A DNA stretch of 64,000 bases from Streptacidiphilus sp. P02-A3a (GCF_014084105.1 NZ_CP048289.1:1001922-1065921); one strand, 5' to 3'; counted from the stretch's first letter, positions 9,379-18,135 are shown. Notes: generated by a model not told the origin, from the sequence alone. Numbers and translations are program-made.

Positions 9379-10533
9379 ATGAGCAGCAGTGAGCAGCACT
9401 ACGCCTTCGAGACCTTGGCCATCCACGCGGGTCAGGAGGCCGATCCGCAGACCGGTGCCGTGGTTACCCCCATTTACCAGGTCTCCACCTACAAGCAGGA
9501 CGGCGTCGGCGGCCTACGAGGCGGCTACGAGTACAGCCGTTCCGCCAACCCCACCCGTACCGCGCTGGAGCAGAACCTCGCGGCGCTCGACGGCGGACGC
9601 CGGGGCCTCGCCTTCGCGTCCGGCCTCGCGGCCGAGGACTGCCTCCTGCGGACGGTCACCAAGCCCGGCGACCACATCGTCATCCCGAACGACGCCTACG
9701 GCGGCACCTTCCGCCTGTTCGCGAAGGTGCTGTCGCGCTGGGGGGTGGAGTGGTCCGTCGCGAACACCCACGACCCGGAGTCGGTGCGGGCCGCCATCCG
9801 GCCGACCACCAAGGTGGTCTGGGTGGAGACGCCGAGCAACCCGCTGCTCGGGATCACCGACGTCGCCACGGTCGCGCAGATCGCGCGGGAAGCGGGGGCG
9901 CTGCTGGTGGTCGACAACACCTTCGCCAGCCCCTACCTGCAGCAGCCGCTGGCGCTGGGCGCGGACGTCATCGTCTACTCCACCACCAAGTACATGGGCG
10001 GCCACTCGGACGTCGTCGGCGGCGCGCTGGTGACCGGCAACACCGAACTGGGCGAGGAGCTCGCCTACCACCAGAACGCGATGGGCGCGGTCGCGGGCCC
10101 GTTCGACTCCTGGCTGGTGATGCGCGGCATCAAGACCCTGGGCGTGCGGATGGACCGGCACAGCGAGAACGCCGCCCGGGTGGCGGAGTTCCTGGTCGGC
10201 CACCCGAAGGTGGCCGAGGTGCTGTACCCGGGCCTGCCCTCGCACAAGGGGCACGACATCGCGGTGAAGCAGATGAAGTCCTTCGGCGGGATGGTCTCCT
10301 TCCGGCACAAGGGCGGTGAGGAGGCGGCGGTCCAGGTGTGCGACCGGGCACGGCTGTTCACCCTGGGCGAGTCGCTGGGCGGGGTGGAGTCGCTGATCGA
10401 GCACCCGGGCCGGATGACCCACGCCTCGGCCGCCGGTTCGGCGTTGGAGGTCCCGGCGGACCTGATCCGGCTGTCGGTCGGCATCGAGTCCGTCGACGAC
10501 CTGCTGACGGACCTCGGCGAAGCGCTCAAGTAG
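9379..10533 (+). CDS. metB: Cystathionine gamma-synthase / PLP trans-sulfuration enzyme
   Basis: A fold-type I PLP enzyme of 384 residues that joins an activated homoserine ester to cysteine to give cystathionine. Family signatures are 'ETLAIHAGQEADPQTGAVV', 'YEYSRSANPTR', 'SGLAAEDCLL' and the PLP lysine in 'YSTTKYMGGHSDVVGG' (Lys204). The C-terminal 'SLGGVESLIEHPGRMTHAS' is typical. Its place near cbs fits the actinobacterial trans-sulfuration neighbourhood. A gamma-lyase activity cannot be excluded from sequence alone. The ATG at 9379 is chosen since the longer frame from 9307 lacks family similarity. Confidence 0.92.
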   Translation: MSSSEQHYAFETLAIHAGQEADPQTGAVVTPIYQVSTYKQDGVGGLRGGYEYSRSANPTRTALEQNLAALDGGRRGLAFASGLAAEDCLLRTVTKPGDHIVIPNDAYGGTFRLFAKVLSRWGVEWSVANTHDPESVRAAIRPTTKVVWVETPSNPLLGITDVATVAQIAREAGALLVVDNTFASPYLQQPLALGADVIVYSTTKYMGGHSDVVGGALVTGNTELGEELAYHQNAMGAVAGPFDSWLVMRGIKTLGVRMDRHSENAARVAEFLVGHPKVAEVLYPGLPSHKGHDIAVKQMKSFGGMVSFRHKGGEEAAVQVCDRARLFTLGESLGGVESLIEHPGRMTHASAAGSALEVPADLIRLSVGIESVDDLLTDLGEALK

Positions 10534-10551
10534 GCCTCGGTACAGGATGGC

Positions 10552-10586
10552 TGACTGGCCGTCAGTGAACAGCTGACGGCTGGTCA
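10552..10586. terminator. Terminator hairpin between metB and marR
   Basis: TGACTGGCCGTCAG (10552-10565) pairs with CTGACGGCTGGTCA (10573-10586), with two wobble-type mismatches and a 7-nt loop. It lies between two convergent genes. Confidence 0.6.
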
Positions 10587-10605
10587 GTCACGGGTTGACG
10601 CTGAG

Positions 10606-11100
10606 TCAGCCCTCAAGTCCGATGCCGGGGTTGAACGCCCGCATCGACTGGTTGAACCTGGTCAGCAGGGTGGCGAACCGCTCCCGGTCCTCCGGGCTCC
10701 AGTCGGCGAGCAGTTCCCGCATCAGCGCCTGGCGGCCGGCCCGCACCTGGTGCAGCCGCCGCAGGCCGACCTCGGACAGCGCGAGCAGCACCGCCCGGCC
10801 GTCGTTGGGGTTGGGCACCCGGTCCACCAGGCCGCTCTCCACCAGTGGCGCGACCTGCCGGGTGACCGTGGACGAGTCGATCCCCATCGCCAGCGCGAGT
10901 GCCTTGACCCCCACCGGGCCCTCCCGCTCCAGCCGGTTCAGCAGCAGGTAGGCGGCACGGTCGATCGACTGCTGCTGATCGGCGACACCGCCCATGCGGA
11001 CCCGCTCCGCCCGCCGGGCGAAGAGGGCGGTCTGGTACTGAAGCTGTTCATAGACCTGTTCGGCCTGCTCGGTCTGTTCGCCGCTGTCATCAGTGGTCAT
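10606..11100 (-). CDS. MarR-family transcriptional regulator
   Basis: A 164-residue winged-helix repressor. The DNA-binding core is 'LLNRLEREGPVGVKALALAM' followed by recognition helix 'GIDSSTVTRQVAPLVESGLV' and the wing 'RVPNPNDGRAVLLALSEVG'. The ends are helical, as in MarR dimers. It is divergent from the threonine ammonia-lyase gene with a 67-bp gap, so it may control that gene and itself. The ligand is unknown. The ATG at 11100 begins 'MTTDDSGEQ'; an upstream frame to 11496 is antisense to ilvA. Confidence 0.88.
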   Translation of the reverse strand: MTTDDSGEQTEQAEQVYEQLQYQTALFARRAERVRMGGVADQQQSIDRAAYLLLNRLEREGPVGVKALALAMGIDSSTVTRQVAPLVESGLVDRVPNPNDGRAVLLALSEVGLRRLHQVRAGRQALMRELLADWSPEDRERFATLLTRFNQSMRAFNPGIGLEG

Positions 11101-11167
11101 GGCTGTCGCGATCTTTCTCCCGTGAGCTGTTCCGAGAGTATCCACGGAAAGCCCTAGGCTGAACCCC

Positions 11168-12385
11168 ATGAGCTCCTGGCCGATCACCCTGGACGACGTA
11201 CGCGGTGCCCACAAGATGCTCTCCGGCGTAGCCCGGGTCACTCCGATGGAGGGCAGCCGGTACCTGTCCTCGCTGATCGGCGCGCCGGTCCACCTCAAGT
11301 GCGAGAACCTCCAGCGGACCGGCTCGTTCAAGCTGCGCGGCGCGTACGTGCGGATCGCCGGGCTGAGCCCGGTCGAGCGCGCGGCCGGGGTGGTCGCCGC
11401 GAGCGCCGGGAACCACGCGCAGGGCGTCGCGCTGGCGGCGACCACCCTCGGAGTGCGCTCCACCGTCTTCATGCCGATCGCCGCGCCGCTGCCCAAGGTC
11501 GCCGCGACCCGGGACTACGGCGCGGAGGTCCGGCTGCACGGGGAGAACTTCGACGCGACGCTGGAGGCCGCGCTCGACTACGCGGACGCCACCGGCGCGG
11601 TGGTGATCCACCCGTTCGACCACGAGGACGTCGTCGCCGGGCAGGGCACGGTGGGCCTGGAGATCCTGGAGCAGTGCCCCGAGGTGCGGACGATCCTGGT
11701 CGGCGTCGGCGGTGGCGGGCTGCTCGCCGGGATCGCCAGCGCGGTCAAGCAGCTGCGCCCGGACGTGAAGGTGATCGGCGTGCAGGCGGCGGGCGCCGCC
11801 GCGTACCCGCCGTCGCTGCGCGCCGGGCGCCCGGTCACCCTGGACGGCTTCTCCACCATGGCGGACGGCATCCAGGTGGGCCGTCCGGGTGATATCCCGT
11901 TCGAGATCATCAACCGGCTCGCGGACGGCGTGCTGACCGTCAGTGAGACCTCGCTCGCCCGGGCGCTGCTGATCTGCCTGGAACGCTGCAAGCTCGTGGT
12001 CGAACCGGCGGGCGCGAGCACCGTCGCGGCGCTGCTGGAGCACGGCGCGGAGCTGGAGGGCCCGCTGGTGGCGGTGCTGTCCGGCGGGAACATCGACCCG
12101 CTGCTGATGCAGCGGGTGCTGCGGCACGGGATGGTCGCGGCCGGGCGGTACTTCTCGCTGCGGCTGCGGATCACCGACCGCCCGGGTGCTCTGGCGAATC
12201 TGCTGAACGTGCTCACCCGAGCCGATACCAATGTTGTGGATATTGCCCACGTGCGCACTGATCCCAAGCTCGACCTGGGAGAAGCCGAGGTGGACCTTCA
12301 TCTGGAAACCAAGGGTCCCGAGCACTGCGCCGCCGTATTGTCCGAGCTGCGCGAGTCCGGCTACACGATCCTGAACCAGGGCTGA
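11168..12385 (+). CDS. ilvA: Threonine ammonia-lyase (biosynthetic/catabolic, with ACT domain)
   Basis: A PLP enzyme of 405 residues that deaminates threonine to 2-oxobutyrate. The PLP lysine is in 'RTGSFKLRGAY' (Lys55). 'SAGNHAQGVALAA' and the phosphate-binding 'GVGGGGLLAGIA' follow. Residues about 330-405 are one ACT domain ('RITDRPGALANLLNVLTRAD'), so allosteric control by amino acids is likely. With a single ACT domain it is closer in build to the TdcB/short IlvA type used in many actinomycetes. The start ATG at 11168 matches the usual N-terminus. Confidence 0.92.
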   Translation: MSSWPITLDDVRGAHKMLSGVARVTPMEGSRYLSSLIGAPVHLKCENLQRTGSFKLRGAYVRIAGLSPVERAAGVVAASAGNHAQGVALAATTLGVRSTVFMPIAAPLPKVAATRDYGAEVRLHGENFDATLEAALDYADATGAVVIHPFDHEDVVAGQGTVGLEILEQCPEVRTILVGVGGGGLLAGIASAVKQLRPDVKVIGVQAAGAAAYPPSLRAGRPVTLDGFSTMADGIQVGRPGDIPFEIINRLADGVLTVSETSLARALLICLERCKLVVEPAGASTVAALLEHGAELEGPLVAVLSGGNIDPLLMQRVLRHGMVAAGRYFSLRLRITDRPGALANLLNVLTRADTNVVDIAHVRTDPKLDLGEAEVDLHLETKGPEHCAAVLSELRESGYTILNQG

Positions 12386-12440
12386 CGAGTCGATTCGGGC
12401 GTGCTCGGCCTGTCGGCTCGCGTTCCCGCCGGGTCACGAC

Positions 12441-12505
12441 CAGGCTGGAGTACCAGCAGGCTGGAGCACCCGCAGCAACGATCCAGGTATCAGCAACGAT
12501 CCAGG
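12441..12505. repeat. Paired direct repeats ahead of the first exporter operon
   Basis: CAGGCTGGAG occurs at 12441-12450 and 12457-12466, and CAGCAACGATCCAGG at 12473-12487 and 12491-12505 (18-bp period). They fill the 131-bp gap before the ABC gene at 12517. They may bind a regulator or be duplication scars. The ribosome-binding site AGGGAGAG at 12503-12510 overlaps the last copy. Confidence 0.5.
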
Positions 12506-12516
12506 GAGAGCCGCAG

Positions 12517-13566
12517 ATGGCAGAGGCTGCCATAACCGCTGAGGGTCTGGTGAAGACCTTCGGCGACGTACGTGCCCTCGACGGCGTCGACCTCGAAGTA
12601 CCCGAGGGCACTGTCCTCGGCCTGCTCGGGCCCAACGGCGCAGGCAAGACCACCACCGTGCGCGTCCTCACCACCCTGCTCCGCCCCGACTCGGGGCGAG
12701 CCGTGGTGGCCGGTGTGGACGTCCTGAAGAATCCGAACCAGGTCCGGAGCCTGATCGGGCTCTCCGGCCAGTACGCCGCCGTGGACGAGTACCTCACCGG
12801 CCGCGAGAACCTGCAGATGGTCGGCGAGCTCTACCAGATGAGCGCGCGCGCCGCGAAGGCGCGGGCGCTGGAGCTGCTGGAGTGGTTCAACCTCTCCGAG
12901 GCCGCCAACCGCACCGCGAAGACCTACTCCGGCGGCATGCGCCGTCGGCTCGACCTCGCCGCCGCGCTGGTGGTCAGGCCGCCGGTGATGTTCCTGGACG
13001 AACCCACCACCGGGCTCGACCCGCGCAACCGGATGGCGCTGTGGGAGGTCATCGAGACCCTGGTCGAGCAGGGCACCACGCTCCTGCTGACCACCCAGTA
13101 CCTGGAGGAGGCCGACCGCCTCGCCCACGACATCGCGGTGGTCGACCACGGCAAGGTGATCGCCCGGGGCACCGCCGACCAGCTCAAGGCCCAGATCGGT
13201 GGCGAGCGGGTGGAGGTCGTGGTGCAGAGCGCACTCGACCTGAGCGAGGCCGTGGCCGCGCTCACCCCCTACGCCAAGGGGGATCCGACCGTCGAGCAGC
13301 ACACCCGCCGGATCACCGTCCCGGTCAGCGGCGGCGCGCGGGTGCTCGCGGACGTCATCCGCGAGCTGGACTCGCGCAGCATCGTGATCCACGACATCGG
13401 GTTGCGCCGCCCCACCCTCGACGACGTGTTCCTCGCCCTCACCGGGCACGCGACCGAGGCCGACGACGGCGAACCGGACGGCACCGACGGGGAAGCCCCG
13501 CAGCAAAGCCCGGACGACAGCGACAGCGCGGCCTCCGGTGCCGCCGAGACCAGAGGGGAGTCCTGA
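12517..13566 (+). CDS. ABC transporter ATP-binding protein, DrrA type
   Basis: A 349-residue ATPase of the daunorubicin-resistance (DrrA) family that drives an export permease. Walker A is 'GPNGAGKTTTV', the Q-loop region is 'GLSGQYAAVDEYLTGRENL', the signature is 'YSGGMRRRLDLA', Walker B is 'PPVMFLDEPTTGLDP', and 'TQYLEEADRLAHD' follows. The C-terminal DUF4162-type part ends 'TLDDVFLALTGHATE' and has an acidic Ser/Asp tail. It overlaps the permease start by one base (TGATG), so the two are translationally coupled. The substrate is unknown; self-resistance to a natural product is a common role in this family. Confidence 0.92.
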   Translation: MAEAAITAEGLVKTFGDVRALDGVDLEVPEGTVLGLLGPNGAGKTTTVRVLTTLLRPDSGRAVVAGVDVLKNPNQVRSLIGLSGQYAAVDEYLTGRENLQMVGELYQMSARAAKARALELLEWFNLSEAANRTAKTYSGGMRRRLDLAAALVVRPPVMFLDEPTTGLDPRNRMALWEVIETLVEQGTTLLLTTQYLEEADRLAHDIAVVDHGKVIARGTADQLKAQIGGERVEVVVQSALDLSEAVAALTPYAKGDPTVEQHTRRITVPVSGGARVLADVIRELDSRSIVIHDIGLRRPTLDDVFLALTGHATEADDGEPDGTDGEAPQQSPDDSDSAASGAAETRGES

Positions 13567-14420
13567 TGGCAGTGACCACCGGTGCGATCGGCGGCGCCGT
13601 CCCCACCCAGCGCGGCGGCGTGTTGCAGATCCTGCGGGACTCCCGGGTGGTTGCCAAGCGCAACTTGCGCCGAATGACCCGGATTCCCGAGATCGTGGTG
13701 TTCGGGATGATGCAGCCGGTGATGTTCGTCCTGCTGTTCACGTACGTCATGGGCGGCGCGATCAAGGTCCCCGGGAGCAACGACCCGAACGCCTACAAGC
13801 AGTACCTGATGGCGGGCATCTTCGCGCAGACGGTGACCTTCGCCGTCGCCGGAGCCTCGGCCGGTATCGCCGAGGACATGACCAAGGGCCTGGTCGACCG
13901 CTTCCGCTCGCTGCCGATGGCCCGCTCGGCGGTCCTGGTCGGCCGGACGATGGCCGACCTGGTGCAGACCGCGCTGACGCTGGTGGTGCTGGGCCTGGTG
14001 GCCTTCGCCATCGGCTGGCGGATCCACAAGAGCGTGCTGGAGGCGTTCTGCGGGTTCCTGCTGCTGCTCCTGCTCGGCTACGCCTTCTCCTGGATCGGCG
14101 CGCTGATCGGCCTGTCGGTGCGCAGCCCGGAGGCCGCCACCTCGGCCGGACTGGTCTGGCTGTTCCCGCTGACCTTCATCTCCAACGCGTTCGTCCCGGT
14201 CAGCACCATGCCCGGGTGGCTGCAGGCGGTCGCCTACTGGAACCCGTTCAGCGCGACCGTGCAGGCGGTGCGTGACCTGTTCGGCAACCTGCCGCCGGGC
14301 CCCGGCCCGACCCAGTGGCCGATGCAGCACGCGATCGGGGTGTCGATCGGCTGGTCGGTGCTGATCACGCTGCTGTTCTCGTGGCTGTCGGTGCGCAAGT
14401 ACCGGTCCGCGGCTGGCTGA
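13566..14420 (+). CDS. ABC-2 type permease, DrrB type
   Basis: The 284-residue partner of the ATPase just upstream. It has six predicted membrane helices, among them 'IVVFGMMQPVMFVLLFTYVM' and 'FLLLLLLGYAFSWIGALIGL'. The DrrB-family stretch 'AGASAGIAEDMTKGLVDRF' and 'LPMARSAVLVGRTMADL' contacts the ATPase, and 'NAFVPVSTMPGWLQ' is the typical extracellular loop. Together the pair should form an exporter with two permeases and two ATPases. Confidence 0.92.
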   Translation: MAVTTGAIGGAVPTQRGGVLQILRDSRVVAKRNLRRMTRIPEIVVFGMMQPVMFVLLFTYVMGGAIKVPGSNDPNAYKQYLMAGIFAQTVTFAVAGASAGIAEDMTKGLVDRFRSLPMARSAVLVGRTMADLVQTALTLVVLGLVAFAIGWRIHKSVLEAFCGFLLLLLLGYAFSWIGALIGLSVRSPEAATSAGLVWLFPLTFISNAFVPVSTMPGWLQAVAYWNPFSATVQAVRDLFGNLPPGPGPTQWPMQHAIGVSIGWSVLITLLFSWLSVRKYRSAAG

Positions 14421-14452
14421 CCGCGCCGCGGCGCGCGGCCGCCCCCGCGGGG

Positions 14453-15622
14453 TCAACCGCCCTCGCGGACCAGCGCGGGGTCCGCCGCCCCGGCGGGGTC
14501 GGACGCCGGGAGGCCCGCCTGCGCCTGCTCGGCCTCCGGGCCGGTGGGCGCGGCACCGGCTGCCGGGCGCGCGCGGTCGCGGAACCGGTCGCGGAACCGG
14601 TCGCGGAACCGGTCGCGGAACCGGTCGCGGAACCGGTCGCGGAAGCCGGTGAGCAGGCGGCCGACCGCCAGCCAGAACGGGTCCGGCAGGAACACCGAGT
14701 CCCCGATGATCATCGCGGCGGAGAACACCGGCAGGCCCATCAGCAGCGCGATGCCCAGGTGCATCGCCAGCAGCAGGACCAGCAGCACGTACTTCAGGCG
14801 CTTGCTGAAGACGGCGAACGGAAAGCCGAGCTGGACGAAGACGGTGAGGTACGCGATCAGGCAGATCTCGACCGAGTTGCCGGTGGCCAGGTCGGACAGG
14901 CCCGGCCAGACCCGGAACCAGTCCACGTGCATCGTGTAGTAGAGCGCGGTGCCGTTCTGCCAGGTGCCGCCCTGCACCTTCCAGAGCGCGGCGGCCCCGT
15001 AGATCACGCACATCTGGCAGCCGACGACCAGCACGGCCGCGTTGTGCACCAGGGTGACCGCCCGCCGGCGCAGTTCGGCCAGTTCGGCCCGCACCGTCCC
15101 GGTCGGCGGGCGGCGCGGGGTGCCGCGCCGGGCGCGGCGTCGGCGGTCCAGCGAGAGGCGCTGCCCGCAGGCGGTGAAGACCAGGTAGATGGACATCAGT
15201 TGGAGGACGCTGTCGCCGCCGTCGCCCAGGAACACGTCCCGGGCGGTGAACGAGGTGACCACCAGCATGAACCCGACCGAGGTGAAACGGGTCCACAGGC
15301 CGGCGGCCATGGCCGCGCAGATCGCCAGGGCCAGCGCGTAGCTGAGTTCGAACCGGGTGTCGTTGCCGGTCGCCAGCAGCAGGTTCCAGGACCTGACCCA
15401 GCCGTACCAGTCGGCCGCGTGGGCGTACTGCCGTGCCAGTGCCGGGGTCCACGCCGCGTCGGGCCCCCACAGCTGCTCACGGTTGGGGAACTCCCGCAGC
15501 AGGAAGGCCAGATAGGTGAGCGCGTAGCCGATCCGCAGGACCGCGCTCCCGTACAGCGCGATCGGACGGGTGGTCAGCGACTCGTACCTCCCGGCCACCC
15601 GGGCGGTGATGGTGGAGATCAT
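14453..15622 (-). CDS. HTTM-domain membrane protein (SdpB-like)
   Basis: A 389-residue membrane protein with about 7 predicted helices and the HTTM (vitamin K-dependent gamma-carboxylase-like) pattern: 'YGSAVLRIGYALTYLAFLL', 'YALALAICAAMAAGLWTRF', 'FLGDGGDSVLQLMSIYLVF' and 'MCVIYGAAALWKVQGGTWQN'. HTTM proteins include SdpB, which helps mature the SDP toxin of Bacillus. Start ATG at 15622 overlaps the DUF5819 stop by 4 bp, so the two are coupled. The C-terminus holds six 'FRDR' repeats. The enzyme activity of this family is not established. Confidence 0.8.
   Translation of the reverse strand: MISTITARVAGRYESLTTRPIALYGSAVLRIGYALTYLAFLLREFPNREQLWGPDAAWTPALARQYAHAADWYGWVRSWNLLLATGNDTRFELSYALALAICAAMAAGLWTRFTSVGFMLVVTSFTARDVFLGDGGDSVLQLMSIYLVFTACGQRLSLDRRRRARRGTPRRPPTGTVRAELAELRRRAVTLVHNAAVLVVGCQMCVIYGAAALWKVQGGTWQNGTALYYTMHVDWFRVWPGLSDLATGNSVEICLIAYLTVFVQLGFPFAVFSKRLKYVLLVLLLAMHLGIALLMGLPVFSAAMIIGDSVFLPDPFWLAVGRLLTGFRDRFRDRFRDRFRDRFRDRFRDRARPAAGAAPTGPEAEQAQAGLPASDPAGAADPALVREGG
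14573..14648. repeat. 12-bp tandem repeat encoding (FRDR)n
   Basis: The unit GGAACCGGTCGC is repeated exactly five times at 14581-14640, with partial copies on both sides. In the HTTM gene it reads as Phe-Arg-Asp-Arg repeats after the last membrane helix. It keeps frame, so copy number can vary without breaking the gene. Confidence 0.9.
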
Positions 15623-16257
15623 TTCGCGCTGCCCTCCTGACTGCGCAGCGTCCACCAGGGCAGGGTCTGGGGGGCGTCCGCGACGGGGGCCGCGTGGCCC
15701 GGTGGCTCCAGCGGTGTGTTCGTCACCCGGAGCTGGACGCCGGAGAACGGTCCGGGCCCCGTGCCCGGGACGCGCTGGAGCACGATGTTCACCAGGTACT
15801 GCTGGAGCATCAGTTGCAGCGAACTACCCGGCTGGCTGCCGGTGTAGGAGTTCCAGGCCATGCGCAGCTCGTTCTCGTTGGCGTGGCTGGGCATCGGGTC
15901 GTGCCGCACCGCCGCGTAGTCGATGGCGGTGAGGTCGACCCAGGGGCTGACGGCGCCGTCGGCGGAGCGGACCCGCGCGGAGATGTCGGTGTTCGTGGAC
16001 TGCGGATCGGGAGCGAAGAGCTTCCAGTTCTGTGCCAGCCAGGGCTGGGTCCACCATCTCAGCTCGGTCGCGTAGCGCTGCGAGACGGTGTTGGGTGGCG
16101 CCGCGTCGAAGAAGATCGCGGTCAGATGGACGGCGGTGACGGCCGAGACCAGCAGCGCGACCACCGCGAGTACCGCCTTGGACCAGCGGGAGAGCCGGAC
16201 CGGCTCCGGCCGGTCAGGTTCCGTCGGGTCAGGCTGCTCCGCCTCGCCGTACGACAT
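15619..16257 (-). CDS. DUF5819-family membrane-anchored protein (SdpA-like partner)
   Basis: A 212-residue protein with a Pro-rich cytoplasmic start, one membrane helix ('AVLAVVALLVSAVTAVHLTA') and an outer domain containing 'WLAQNWKLFAPDPQSTNTD'. This 'NW.LFAPDP' motif marks DUF5819, which is regularly encoded beside HTTM genes in actinobacteria. The architecture (one anchor plus a 'W.LF..P' domain next to an HTTM protein) recalls SdpA beside SdpB. It overlaps the HTTM gene by 4 bp (ATGA). Start ATG at 16257; 210 bp upstream on the same strand lies the secreted protein gene. Confidence 0.8.
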   Translation of the reverse strand: MSYGEAEQPDPTEPDRPEPVRLSRWSKAVLAVVALLVSAVTAVHLTAIFFDAAPPNTVSQRYATELRWWTQPWLAQNWKLFAPDPQSTNTDISARVRSADGAVSPWVDLTAIDYAAVRHDPMPSHANENELRMAWNSYTGSQPGSSLQLMLQQYLVNIVLQRVPGTGPGPFSGVQLRVTNTPLEPPGHAAPVADAPQTLPWWTLRSQEGSAK

Positions 16258-16467
16258 CGCGAATCCCCTCGGTGACTGGCCGACTGGCCCCGCGGTGGCA
16301 ACCGCCGCGGTGGCCGACCCGGCTCGGGTCGAGCGGCGGGGGCCGGGGCACGCCCCGGTCAACCGGGACTTCCCGGCCCCCGCCTTCGGATCTTCAGACC
16401 TTCGGATCAGACCGCGGCGGATTCCGGCTGGGTCCGCTCACACCTCACCGACCGGTGCCGACGCGGT

Positions 16468-17577
16468 TCACTCGCCGTCGTCCTCGTCGTCGCCGCTGCT
16501 GTCGTCGTCGCTGCACACGGGGGGCCTGTTCGCCGGGGCGATGGCCTGGACCAGGACATGGGACGAGCTCGACGCCAGGCTGTTGTACTGTGCGGCGGCG
16601 CCGTGCGCCGCGATGACGGCGTCGCAACCCCCGCCACCGCCCGAGTCGCCCCCGTCGCCCGAGTCCCCGGCGTCGGCGGAGCCGTCGTCGTCGCTGCTGT
16701 CGTCGGCGGTCGCGGTCGTGCTGTCGTCGCTGTCGTCGTCATCGTCGACGACGGTGGTGCCGCCGTCGTCACCCCCGTCGACGTAGTCGAGGAGTTCGAA
16801 GATGTCCCCCAGTTCGTCGAGGATGTAGTCCCAGATGTCATCGATCACGTCGGTGATGTTGAAGCTGAAGACGCCCTTGACGCCGACGTTTCCGGTGAAG
16901 CCCACGGCCCCCTCATCGGCGATGGTGCTGACGGAGAAGGCCGATGACCCGTCCGAACTGATGGTCAGCGTGCGGCCCTCGACGGTGGCCCCGATCGTTC
17001 CGCTGAACGTGCCGTTGTTCCAGGAGTAGTCTCCTCCCGCGTTCACGGTGACCACCGAGCCCGCGCTGAGGCTCGCGTTGACGTAGTCGTAGAGGCCCGG
17101 CTCAGGGGTGGTGCCGGAGTACGCGCCCACGACGCCCTCACCGCCGACGCCCACGCCGACGCCGATCGCGACGGTCAACTGGCCGGTGCTGGGGTTGAAC
17201 CAGAACTCGATGCCGCCCCCGGGACCGTCGTAGAAGCTGAAGCCGCCGCGGATCCCGACCGCCGGGGCGGAGCCCCCGGAGCCACCGCTCGTGGTGGTTC
17301 CCGCCGGCTGTACCGCCCCGAGGGCGACCAGGTGGTTCTGCGCCACGGGGACGACCTGGGCCACCGGCCGGGTGTGGGCGGACGCGCTGGGGACCCCGCC
17401 GTGCAGGCACACGGCGGTGAGTACCGCCGCGGCGGTGGCCCCGGCCGGCCAGCGCCAGACGCGGGACCAGGTGGTGGCCCTTGCCTTGGCACCGGCCTTG
17501 GCACCGGCCTTGGCACCGGCCTTGGGACCGGATAACGAAGCCGGGACGTAGCCCGGCTCGTCGGAGTGCTGTTCCAT
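16468..17577 (-). CDS. Secreted protein with Cys-bracketed C-terminal segment
   Basis: A 369-residue exported protein of no known family. It has a long basic N-region with four 'GAKA'-type repeats, a hydrophobic signal helix (about residues 46-66) ending 'ASAHT', a beta-rich Gly/Ser middle, then an Asp/Ser-rich stretch. Near the end, Cys318 and Cys355 bracket a 38-residue peptide that begins 'CDAVIAAHGAAAQYN' and ends 'ANRPPVC', followed by an acidic tail. These are the only Cys residues outside the signal helix. It lies just upstream of the DUF5819-HTTM pair on the same strand, so it is a candidate substrate, an SdpC-like precursor. That role is inference. Confidence 0.6.
   Translation of the reverse strand: MEQHSDEPGYVPASLSGPKAGAKAGAKAGAKARATTWSRVWRWPAGATAAAVLTAVCLHGGVPSASAHTRPVAQVVPVAQNHLVALGAVQPAGTTTSGGSGGSAPAVGIRGGFSFYDGPGGGIEFWFNPSTGQLTVAIGVGVGVGGEGVVGAYSGTTPEPGLYDYVNASLSAGSVVTVNAGGDYSWNNGTFSGTIGATVEGRTLTISSDGSSAFSVSTIADEGAVGFTGNVGVKGVFSFNITDVIDDIWDYILDELGDIFELLDYVDGGDDGGTTVVDDDDDSDDSTTATADDSSDDDGSADAGDSGDGGDSGGGGGCDAVIAAHGAAAQYNSLASSSSHVLVQAIAPANRPPVCSDDDSSGDDEDDGE
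17483..17530. repeat. 12-bp tandem repeat in the secreted-protein gene
   Basis: GCCTTGGCACCG is repeated at 17483, 17495 and 17507, with a fourth copy at 17519 differing at one base. It encodes Gly-Ala-Lys-Ala repeats in the N-region ahead of the signal helix. Confidence 0.9.
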
Positions 17578-18135
17578 GTCTCTCCTTCAGGCTTACTGCG
17601 GAAGCTAGGAGCAGGGAAAATAGAGCAGCAGAGGGAAGAGACGGGCGTGCTTGCGCTCCAGCACGGTGGCCCCGGATGACGTCGTGGCAGAGCTCAGCCT
17701 CGGCTAGCGCGGACCGATCCCCACCCGACCCCCCGCCGACTCCCCGGTGATCGCAGGGAGAGACGGTCCTGGACTCCACACGCGTTGGCGGGCAACCGGC
17801 CTCGCCCTACGGCTGGTATGACTTTGGCAGTACACGTACAGCCGACGCAAGGGGGCACCGCTGCCACCGGGTCGCCAAATCCCGCCAATTGCAAGGGAGT
17901 TGGCGCAATCGTGGGTGGCCGGTCGGACCGCCCGGCCGCCAAGTGGGCCGCTACCTCCCCTGTGGGCGAAGGGAGTTGAGGGACCTCGGTTGCGAAACGG
18001 TGACATGGCCAAGATCAGTTGACGACGATCCTACGTAATGCTTCTCATGTCGCCACGAGAACCGAGTACGAGTCCCGGGGTGATCGACACATCCCACGTG
18101 CACACCACGGAACCCAAGAATCCTGAGGCCTGATC
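17578..18135. other. Intergenic region between two divergent secreted-protein genes
   Basis: 558 bp without a convincing gene; short frames on both strands lack ribosome-binding sites and codon bias. It must hold the promoters of both neighbours. TGAGG at 18123-18127 is the likely ribosome-binding site for the gene at 18136. Confidence 0.5.
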
